A stretch of 64,000 nucleotides of DNA from Euglena gracilis (taxonomy: Eukaryota; Euglenida; Euglenophyceae; Euglenales): NCBI GenBank assembly GCA_039621445.1, contig CP154957.1, forward strand, positions 27,016,541 through 27,080,540. The letters run 5' to 3'. Of this stretch, positions 55,324 through 64,000 are shown in pieces. The notes under the pieces are model-generated. The model was not told where the DNA came from and made no database searches. It saw only the letters and a list, made by a program, of their open reading frames with translations. The position numbers and the translations under genes were made by a program. Each line of letters opens with the position of its first letter. The first letter of the stretch is position 1.

Positions 55324-57185
55324 GTCTTTTACATTGAGGGTCTTCTTTTTTTTGTTGAAAACTAGAGCTTAGAATTAACTGAAAAAACTCTCTATATGCT
55401 GTTCACCTCTGTAACCTGTGTCCAACTTCGAAAGAGAAGTATTGGACAGCTGGCGCCATCTATTCTTGGAACAAATTGACTAAGTCAAAGAAATGACAGA
55501 GTTTATGAAACGTTTTGACAATTTCCCAACGTTTCAATTTACCAAACGTTTTGACAGGGGTTTTCAATACTTTTTGACCGGGTTTTTGGAACAAAGAGAC
55601 ATTTCATTTGAAATTTTTTGACATAATTTTCCAAACAGCCCTATTGCATGGAACACCACATCAATGTCTCAAATTCTGTGTCAATTTTTTCCGTCAAAGT
55701 CTGCCAAAGTATTTCTCGAATGCTGTCAAAGCTGTCAAATCGTTCCAACAACCTGTTCTCCCAAGTTGCATTCAAAAAAATGTCAATCTGTTCCAACAAC
55801 AGAGGCATTAGGTGTAAGTGCTTCCTTCATTTTTTTAAAAAAAAAACCCCTGCTTGTGGAAAAATTAAAACAAGGATTTTTCTTGATGGCCTTCCTTGAG
55901 TGCTGTGCTTGATGAACAGGGAGTGGGGGGTTTACAAATTTCTATTTAAGGGAACTATAATGTAATATATAATAATAATATTTTTTTTTCATTTCCACCT
56001 TTTTTCAGGGTTTCTTTTTCACATTTTTTCTCTCTTGGTGGTATTCTGGTTGAAGGTCAATACAATGCCCTCCCCATATAGGTCTGAAATGGGGAGGGGG
56101 CATGGTATCCTTGTGGAATTATGACTCCAGGGGGTAGATGGGGGTTTCAGTGGAGGTTTTAAAGAAATTCAGATGCATTGTTTTTTTTTCAATTTTGCAT
56201 TTAGGGGTTAGTTCGATGGCTTGAAATGTATATTTTTCAGACTCTTTGATTTGTGGAAGACTGACGGCAGCCTTTGTTCATTTCCCTACTTGGAGAAGTG
56301 TATGATGTCACCGCCGGTGCAAAGTACTATGGAGGCCAGACAAAATTTGCTTCAGTGCTCGGGCGTGACGCCACTGCTGCATTTGCAACAAGTCGCTTCA
56401 CACTGGATGCCCTGGACTTGGACATCTCGTCGTTGAAAGGCGAGCATCTCACAGGTAGTATTCAGTGTGCTTTATTTTTTGGAAGAAAGTTTTAATGTTG
56501 TCTCAATTTGGGAGAACACACGAAGCAGGATTTTCCAAGTGTGTTTGACCAATTGGCAACCACAAACAATTGGCGGAGTTGGTTTTTCATCAACTCCCCC
56601 CATAATAGCCCCCAAGCACTCCTATTGGGGTTAGGCAGGGGGGGGGGAGGGTGCCCCCGCTGGTGAAGTTCACCGGTGAACATTCACTGGGGGTGGGGGT
56701 GGGGGGGGTCCCTCGGCTGGTGAGCTTCACCAGTGAAACTCACCGGCCAAAAGGAATAAAATTGAACTTGCTTTTTTTGCTTTTTGTTGCAATTTATTTT
56801 CGTTTTGTTTTGCGTCACCTTTTCGGTCTATGTTGTGCTTCCCTTTCCCTCTTCAAGCGGCCAAACTCCTTTCGTCCTATTTGGCCCGATCTGACGTGTG
56901 GCCACTTTTAAGATTTTTTTTTTAGAAAGATCATTACAGGAACTGACGAAATACAAAGATGAAAGTTTTGCCAGGGCACATGTTAAATCATCTGAGCTGT
57001 GCAAAGCCAAAACCCAGGATGGCATAATCGTTATCAACACTTCTTCTCTTGCAGAGGTCTTCTCCTGGAGAGAGTTTTTTGAAACGCAGAAGAAGTACCC
57101 CAAAGTCGGGGTGTTGGCTGGCCGCTATTACAACGCCAAGGAGTGCCCATCCCTCGATTTCTGCTTGTACCAAGTGTGTTGCTAG
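55057..57185 (+). CDS. Cytochrome b5-like heme-binding (MAPR/neudesin family) protein
   Basis: Three exons are supported: 55,057-55,323, 56,271-56,454 and 57,055-57,185. The joined product reads a hydrophobic segment (HPAIILLGFWIWFGGLWPFY), FSPQELLQFDGSKAGQP, PLFISLLGEVYDVTAGAKYY, SVLGRDATAAFATSRFTLD, then EVFSWREFFETQKKYPKVGV and GRYYNAKECPS before TAG. This is the MAPR layout: start of domain, VYDVT, GRDA, and the closing W..FF..KYP.VG.L.GRYY. Relatives are membrane-anchored heme proteins that partner P450-type sterol and lipid enzymes. Both introns are GT-AG and in phase (0 and 1). The N-terminus is unresolved because no ATG precedes the hydrophobic segment in frame, so an upstream exon is likely. 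Function in this organism is inferred only from family. Confidence 0.75.
56271..56454 (+). CDS. MAPR-like gene exon B
   Basis: It is the heme-binding core, GEVYDVTAGAKYYGGQTKFA, to SSLKGEHLT. Acceptor GACGGCAG; donor ACAG-GTAGTA, phase 1. Confidence 0.8.
56660..56755. repeat. GGTGAAGTTCACC palindrome cluster in MAPR-like intron 2
   Basis: GGTGAAGTTCACCGGTGAAC and GTGAGCTTCACCAGTGAAAC variants surround a G run, the same family as at 46.8 and 47.5 kb. Confidence 0.5.
57055..57185 (+). CDS. MAPR-like gene exon C with stop
   Basis: Acceptor TTCTTCTCTTGCAG. It completes Glu and reads VFSWREFFETQKKYPKVGVL to LDFCLYQVCC-stop. A GT at CAA-GTGTGT could instead splice to 57,230, giving a different short tail. 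Confidence 0.75.
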
Positions 57186-60100
57186 AAAAGGTCACTTCAA
57201 AAAACTCTTTGGCTCCGTTCTCTTTGCAGCTTGTAAGAAAAGTTCAAAATTTTTTGCAATGTTTATATTGTCAGTTTCCTTTGAAGTACATTCATTGAGG
57301 TAAATTTGAGATCTGAATGAGGGGTTTCTGACATTTGTTTTGAATCAAGAGTCCGCACGGTGGCAGCAGTGAGGGCTTCCTAGACTCTGAGACCCTGTTA
57401 ATTTTGTGTGTGGTTCGCCTAATTTAATTCCAATTTTAATGGAAGTTTAATTCCATTTTTTTTTTAAGGAGGAGGCATGGGACAGCTTCATTAGACACAG
57501 AGGTAAAGGTTGAGGTGTGGAAAGTCCTTCAGGAGCTCCCCTGGGATGCGCACTTTCTGTTGGAGAGGACTTTGAAAAATTTTCACCTCCACCGCTTTTC
57601 ATTTACATAGAAATATGCATTTTTTTTGTTCGAAAAAAAATGGAAAAATGACAAGAGTTTTGGTCTCAGGAATTTGGGGCAAATATGAGCAATTTCTCAT
57701 GGTCAATTTTTTTTGCAACAGAAATCGAAAAATCGCCGAGAAAAAAAACACAAAAAAGCAGAAAACAAAGATTTTGCCAAAATCGAAAACCGCAAAAAAA
57801 AGCCCACATAAATGCGGGTGCGTCCCCCCCCGTTGTTCTATGGAGTGTACAAAAACACGCACATTCGCAAAAAAAACCATTGCTACACTATCAGACTGTA
57901 TCCGTTTTCTGGTTCAATAAGCGGCACCCTGGAGATTATGAGGGTCAAAGAATCTAAAGCACAGCAATTAATTTGCTCTTGTAACGCTTTCTCTTTTGAC
58001 CCAATAAATCTCCCGTCCGGCATCTAGATTGTCACTCGTGTTCATTGGGCTCGGGGGGGGGGGAGCTCTGCTCTTTCACCATGCCTTTGCGTGTGGTGGT
58101 TTTCCCCAACCCAGGACTAATTTTATGGCAAGGGGGTGGGGCCCCTCCCTCGCACCGCCTGTGGGACGGGCCCCCTTTCCCCGGGATGGGCTGGGCCACC
58201 TCCCATCTCCGCCATGCGGAGCAGCTGCACGAGGCGGCCCTGCAGGAGCGGGAGGCCGCCATGCGTGAGTACGACCGCTACGAGGCATGCCAGAGTGGGC
58301 CAGGCGAGGCTGGAGCCAAAGGAACTGCTGGGAAATTTGGCTTCGAATCAGGCTGATGTTTTACACTTGAGTTGGGGATCTTCTTTATGGGGGGGGCAGC
58401 CGGCACTTTCCCTCCAGCAAGGTGCTTTTGTTTTCTCGGGCTTGGACACCTTCTGGTGTAAGACAATAAAATATTCCCTCAATTAGCTGCCAAAGGTAGT
58501 CGAAAAGGCTAAGCGACGACAAAGTGTATGGGAATTTCAAACACGTGCGAAGATTATTATTTTATAAGTGCATCTGGACACCGTGGACGTGTGATCACAA
58601 ACCAATGCAGAAATGAACAGAATTCACTGCTGACGTGGTTTTGACCTGCACTCACACAATAATTGCAGGTGCTGGTTCGCAATTACTCAGAAGTTATGCA
58701 CAATCAAGTAATTCGGAAATCAACCCTCGGTCACTCAGGAGGGGAAAAAACCGAAACAAAAGCAAGTATTTTGCTCCGGTCAAAGTGGATTCTATTTGGG
58801 CGGATGCCCCTCTCCCCCTTCCCACCCCCCGGGCAGCCCAACTGGGAGGTGAAAAGGCTTGTATTTATCCCTTTTCACTGCCAAGGGGAAAACAGAATAT
58901 GCCTGACATCATTGCATGGGGTTTGGACAGACCTCAACGTTGGAAAACCCTTCCCCCAAATTTAAAGCCCCCCCGGCCTCACATTTTGGTGGCATTTCAA
59001 GGTCCTCAGAGGGAGGGGGAGCCCTGAATGGCATCCTCAGAGGTTACATTCAGGGGGGGCTTTATATTTGGGCAGCAAAACCTGACTGGGGGAGGGTGAG
59101 CTTCATATTTGAGGGGGGGGGGGGCTTTGTATATGGAGGGCTTTGTTTTTTTTGTGTTTCACTGGACACAGAAGAGAGGAATACAGCATGAAGCTGTTTT
59201 GCTGTTGCTTCATAAGCTGAGGAGAAAGGTGTGCCTAAGCTGCAAAAGACATTTTCTTCAATACCCACAAAGTGGAAAGTGTCTGCTGGAATCAACCTTT
59301 TCCGCTGGTTGTTCAGCTGCAAAGTTAATGGTGCACGACATTGTTAGCTGTTGCCTTTGGAAGCACGGTCCAAGTGCTAGCAAAATGCTAGGATGTGCTG
59401 GCTTTACAGCTTGCGATGATAGCATCCATAGCAGTCAGAGGTTTGTGATGCACAATTTTTTTTATCTTCAATCGTTTATTTGTTCTTTTTTTAAAAAAAA
59501 TTGCACTGGAATAATGCCGAAACAACTTCCTTCTTGAAACCTGCATTCCCTTTTCCGTTCCATATTCTGTCCGATGACCATGCCCTTTCTAACTACAGTA
59601 CCCCCAGAAATCAGTGCGGGTGTCTCTCAGCTTGGGGTTTTCCTTTCATGAGAAACACAGGCCCGTGGCGCCTGACAAAAACATGCTTGAAAAATGTGTC
59701 AAAATATATCAGCCCATTGCCATCATAGGATGCCTTCAGGGTCCCTGGTACCAGTTGATGTGTCATTGTTGGAAGTTATCAGAGCCTCTGGTGCAGCCGA
59801 CCTGTTCAGTCTCTCGAGCGGAGCATATTTTTTTTTCTGACTCGCAGCCAGTGGAATAAAACAAGAAAAAAAACATCGGAACCCGATGCAGAATTGATTT
59901 TCAAAAAAATAAACAGTTTAATCTTCCAGAATTTTGTTCAGCTGAAGAATTCTCAAATACCCAGGTGTTGAACCTTCATTGTAGGATGTCATTGCTCGAC
60001 ATGGTTACGTGAAGCCTTTCCCCCAAACGGAATTCACCAAATCCAAGTATTTTTGGGTGTCCAGGGGTGTTGCACATCAGGTTGTGCAGTCAATCACAAA

Positions 60101-62559
60101 GCTGGATTTCAAGTTATGATGCTCCAAAAGTCTCAAAGAAGAGGGAAGGCGAGAGGGAGGAATATCATGCTTGTCCACCTTTTTTTAGCACGAGCGCATC
60201 TGGCAAGGGTCTCTTATCGAAGTGGCATGATGCTGCCCAAAGAAGCTGTACGTGATGGAACTAACCTCCATCAGACCCGACGGCCGCCAAATCAGGCGAT
60301 GTGTATGTGCACGCGAGGACCAGGTTCATGACCCAGCGCTCAATGCCCTCGAGGGCTGTGGCGCTGCCACCCAGCAGTGTGACCTTCATTAGAATATTTG
60401 GTCTTCACCGCTTCAGAAATTCATTGAACAGTCCCTCCTGACCAGGTTTTTTTTGTTTTGAAGAAGCCTCTGGGACATGGGGATGCTGCACAGCATTTCT
60501 GAAGGCCGTGGCAACACACAAATGCAAAAAAAAACCTGCTGGGTTTTTTGGTCATAACCCAGGAGCAAGTTTGTACGTCCACAAAAAAGTCCTGGGTTGT
60601 GCCATTGATTTATTTGGTGACCCAGGGCAAGGCTGCACATGGGGGGCCCCACCAGGGAGGGGTCCACACCACCAACCCGGTTCACCACCTCCCACAGGAC
60701 CATTCCGTACAGCATCCGTACAGCATCTGTATTTTCCCCCTTTGTATACAATTTCCTATTTTTTTCCCTCCCCACTCTTTCAAGCCATCTTTCAGCAAGT
60801 CACAGATTGGGGGCACAGATAAAAAAGGGACCCAATTAATTATCTGATCAGGGTTTGAAAGCCTCAATTCTACATCTGTTGCACAGGTGTAAGGAAGAGG
60901 GAGGATCTGCATTTATTTGCACCTTTTATTGTGAATATATGTATCATCAGAAGCACATTTCTGTCTTCATTGGCAGATGTAGCGTTTCTCTCAACGCTGA
61001 CATTTATTCACCACTCAGTGCACCATCTTTCTGCGTTTCCAATCAGTCTTGGTCCTTCCAAGCCCAGGCCAAATCCGACCTATTTGCCCATCTTTCGCCC
61101 ATTTTTGCACCCTCAAAAGCCAAATACTTGTTACTGTCCAGCTGCTCTTCGGGCGGCTGCAAAATAAATGAGAAACCCGTCGATGGGGGTGGCCGGAAAA
61201 AGGCTGCTGGCTGTCTGGACCCCTCACCCCGACCCCTCACCAGGGGTGGGGTGAAATTTTCCTAAGCAAGGCCCTGATTTGGCTCCATTACCAAAAAAGT
61301 TAAAAGGTAAAAAAGGACTGGCCTAATAACGATGGTGCATTTCTTCAAGGCACTCCCCTTCCCGCTCTGCCCTCCGAATCGCTGTTCTTTTTTGAAGCAG
61401 CTTCAACTTTAAATGCTTCCTCTTGACCTGATTTTGCAAATTCTGAGATTGGGGGGCTTTCTGCACGCAATGCATATTATTTGGTGACAGTGGTAGGGAG
61501 AGGGGGCTTCCATGGGAAAGAGTCTGATGGGCATTTGAATGATTGAGACCGCCCAGAGAGTTCGCCCAAGTCAGCTTTTGACGATTTTTTGGGGGGGGGC
61601 TTGATACATTTCATTTCGGACGAACTCTGGGAAATCTGAAACAGGAAAGCCACCCTTGGCCGTTGACTGTTGCTGTTTCACCTCAAATATGCCTTAGTTC
61701 CCCAGTTGCCTTAGTTCTCTTTTGCAACCTTGATCAAACAGGGCCTGCGTTACGGATGGGTCTTCTGAACACACTAGGCACATTCGAAGCCGGAGTTGTT
61801 GAGCCAAGAATGAACCTTGAGATCAAATGATTGACTTGAAGATTCTGAGGTATTGGATTCTGTTGCCTGTTTGCAACTGTGTTTTGAAATATTCTCATGT
61901 GTATATGTATGCCTTGCAAAATATCCCCCCCCCCCAGGTTTGGGGGTTAGCTTCTCCCCCCCGACAAAGGTTAAGAAACGGTTTCCTGAGGGAACCATGT
62001 GTCAAGGAACCCCCCCTTATCCAGACGGAACCATGCGCCAAACAACCCCCGCCAAATTCTGTACCCCCCCCCCCCTGGCCCAGGATTTCGGCTGCCCAAA
62101 AATATATCCTCCCTGCTGTACCTCAGAGAGGGAAAACAGCAAAGGCAGAAAGGCCTCAATTTTCCGTCCCATGACAGCATATTTTGGCAAAATGACTGAT
62201 ACCACATATTTGAGGCAGTACCAACCTAAAATAAAGTGGCAAAATGGCAAAACATAAACAGTGTGTATTTCATGAGGGTATTTCTGAGTTTAAAACATAT
62301 GACCAAATAATATGCCCCCATGAAGAAATGAAATAGTATACCCCAGCCCCCGACTTCGGATGCCTGCATAAAGTACCCCCCCGGGTACCTAACTGAGGGG
62401 TTAAAAAAGAAGCAGGAAAGACAGCAGGTGTTGCCCTTCTTAAAATGCCCCCCCCCCTGCCTTCAGCAGATCGTGAGGGGAATCCATTTACGGTTTTCCT
62501 CCTCGCCGTCATGTGGCAGGAACAGCCGAATCGCCACCACATTACTGCCACAGGGACAG
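57186..62559. other. AT-rich region with isolated coding-like islands
   Basis: Small GC-rich islands suggest exons of unrecognised genes but cannot be joined. Plus-strand 58,185-58,300 reads HLRHAEQLHEAALQEREAAM followed by a GTGAGT. Plus-strand 59,730-59,828 reads SGSLVPVDVSLLEVIRASGA. At 60,268-60,387 minus-strand VTLLGGSATALEGIERWVMN is open but so is the opposite strand. The rest appears non-coding, with an inverted dispersed repeat at 61,060-61,280. Confidence 0.35.
61060..61280. repeat. Dispersed repeat (copy 3, inverted)
   Basis: It carries TTTGCACCCTCAAAAGCCAA and GCTCTTCGGGCGGCTGCAAA, complements of blocks at 54,550-54,620. Confidence 0.4.
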
Positions 62560-62802
62560 ATGCCCGGCCCATGGCTGGGGCTGCTGCTGCTGCTGTGGCA
62601 CGCCTGCCCCCTGGTCCGGACCGCCAATGGCCCGGGCGACGCCGGCCAGATCTGCCTGGATGGGGTCGGCTGGGTCGGCCAGCTGTCCAGCGCGCAGCCC
62701 GTGGAGTGGCACTTCCTGAAGAAGAACACCAGCGCCCAGCTGGAGATTAGCTGCCTCGGGCTGCGGACCCAAAGCCGCGACTGCAACGTGACGGGGCTGG
62801 AG
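62560..62802 (+). CDS. First exon of a putative secreted or membrane protein
   Basis: It begins ATG with MPGPWLGLLLLLWHACPLVR, a clear signal-peptide-like start (hydrophobic core of Leu/Trp, then Ala-Asn). It continues DAGQICLDGVGWVGQLSS and CLGLRTQSRDCNVTGLE with four Cys and two N-glycosylation-like sites (NTS, NVT). It stands out as GC-rich in AT-rich surroundings. Donor GAG-GTGACT after 81 codons. No family is recognised. Confidence 0.6.
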
Positions 62803-63552
62803 GTGACTCTAAATATTGGCAGGGGGTTGCCTTTGCAGCTTTGAATTCAATTTCAATTTTCCACATTTGTGGGTTGTTGCAGCATTTTCTCAGAGGCATC
62901 CCAAAAATAGCCACCAAGCAATGCCAGCAGCCCACCTAACCGCAGAGCGAAATTGCTTGTTTCCTTTTTGATGAATAAACTTATCATATGACAGTCTCCA
63001 TGCACATTGGGGCTGCAGCTTTGGGGTTGGGGCCTGCGTTGAGCACAATGCACACCATCGACACACACCGTCGATTATCAATCCGGGGGGTCACTTTCCT
63101 CTTCCAAGGAACTAAAGGCTCAGAAACCAGTGAAATCCAGTCAGCCTCTTCTGCTCCTGCAGGGGCATCGTTTTCTGTGACATATAAAAAACAAAAGCAA
63201 TACGGGTAAAAAAGAACAGAAGAGGGCGAGCTGCTGGTGGACCACAGCTCACCTTCGTAGTTGCATCTTTTCTTTTCTTTCGGTGCATGCTCCTCTGTTC
63301 TTTCCCGCGGTGTCCCGCATGCTGTTCAGAACCAACCATTAGCCAAAGAGAAAGCAGCTGCTGCTAATTGCTATTATCATCCTTCTGATTTCGCGTCGGA
63401 TTTTTTTTGTGGCATAGTTTCTGACGAGTTCCACAATCCCCCTTATTATGGTAATTTTGTGGGGTCTATAACATTTCCTGTCAAAAAAAAAATGGCTTGG
63501 AACCTTTGGAATGACGTGCTCCCAATCAAGCAGTGCCCCTTTTGCTGATTCG

Positions 63553-63690
63553 TACCCCGCATTCTACTGGACGCTCAAGGTCGGGCAGAACGCCACAATG
63601 TACAAGTCTTCGTGGTGGAAGGGCGACTCCCAGTGGTGGCTGAAGGCCAAAAGCACCAACGACTGCCCTGCCCACCCCGTTGCGCATGCC
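63553..63690 (+). CDS. Tryptophan-rich exon, probably of the same secreted protein
   Basis: The frame reads YPAFYWTLKVGQNATMYKSS, then WWKGDSQWWLKAKSTNDC, with Cys and an NAT site in keeping with an extracytoplasmic protein. Its 5' edge (CTG ATTCG then TAC) has CTG at -8 to -6, as in the non-conventional introns of the articulin-like gene. Its phase does not fit a direct join to the 62,560 exon, so an exon in between is expected. The 3' end is approximate. Confidence 0.45.
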
Positions 63691-63937
63691 TTTGGGCCTG
63701 CCTGCTTCCCTTGCCGCCAGCCAACGTGCCAACCACGTTGGGCTTGCACGGAGGGGGGCATCGCTGGCGCAATGGAATGTGTCCGCCTCCATCATCCTTT
63801 CCCTCACCGTTGCCCGGGCCTGACTTCCAGTCACCAGTGGGGTCGGGTCGATGCATTCTCCAGTTTTTGTTTGAGATATATACGTTTTCAAGTGTTCCAC
63901 TTGCTACAGTATTTATTCTTTTGTAAGGCCCAACAAA

Positions 63938-64000
63938 AAAGTGCAGGGCCTAGCGATAAAAGTGAAGGGCTTAGCGATAAAAGTACAGGGCCCAGCGATA
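63938..64000 (+). repeat. 21-bp tandem repeat running off the window
   Basis: Three units of AAAAGTRMAGGGCYYAGCGAT. The array continues beyond the right edge. Confidence 0.8.

Noticed and set aside
60640-60730. Minus-strand YGMVLWEVVNR resembling a protein-kinase subdomain
   Set aside because: Eleven residues only, with no other kinase motif on either side and a duplicated GATGCTGTACG that suggests chance.
1-64000. tRNA or rRNA genes
   Set aside because: No complete tRNA or rRNA signature was found by eye; the GGTTCGA module lacks a matching cloverleaf.

Overview
The window looks like a stretch of a repeat-laden eukaryotic nuclear genome, most probably from a euglenid (Euglena-like) protist. 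Two independent things point there. First, the dominant gene (minus strand, about 44.0 to 19.0 kb) encodes a membrane-skeleton protein made of VPVEKIVE-type repeats, the articulin/alveolin class. Second, its introns fall into two kinds: five short GT-AG introns at the 5' end, and about 20 introns without GT-AG borders whose two ends base-pair with each other. Their borders show a triplet at +4 to +6 (CAG, CAT or CAA) matched by a complementary triplet at -8 to -6 (CTG, ATG or TTG). That is the hallmark of euglenid 'non-conventional' introns. Species cannot be fixed from sequence alone, and an alveolate is the main alternative because alveolins share the repeat.

Layout. 1-10.3 kb: head-to-tail array of DIRS-like (tyrosine-recombinase) retroelements on the minus strand, with gag-like, reverse transcriptase/RNase H and recombinase regions, all damaged. 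10.3-18.9 kb: gene-poor, with homopolymer tracts, simple repeats and several short inverted-repeat (MITE-like) elements, including a 1.29-kb hAT-like element with 8-bp flanks. 18,985-44,006 (minus): one articulin-like gene, modelled here as 27 exons whose coding lengths sum to 4,479 nt (1,492 residues plus stop) with every phase consistent. Its large introns are filled with mobile-element debris. 44.2-45.7 kb: a non-LTR-type reverse transcriptase whose N-terminal half lies on the plus strand and whose catalytic half is inverted between inverted repeats. 45.9-50.2 kb: more MITE-like elements and palindromes. 50.25-54.40 kb: a 4.15-kb unit bounded by inverted repeats and filled with two interlocked minisatellites. 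55.1-57.2 kb (plus): a small cytochrome b5-like heme-binding (MAPR/neudesin family) gene. 57.2-64 kb: AT-rich sequence with scattered GC-rich coding-like islands, including a signal-peptide exon at 62,560 and a tryptophan-rich exon at 63,553.

How it fits together. The only confidently recognised host genes are the articulin-like cytoskeletal gene and the MAPR gene, and they look unrelated in function. Most of the rest is mobile or satellite DNA. The most rewarding signal is the intron set of the articulin-like gene: the protein repeat is regular enough to predict nearly every junction independently of splice rules, and the two predictions agree.
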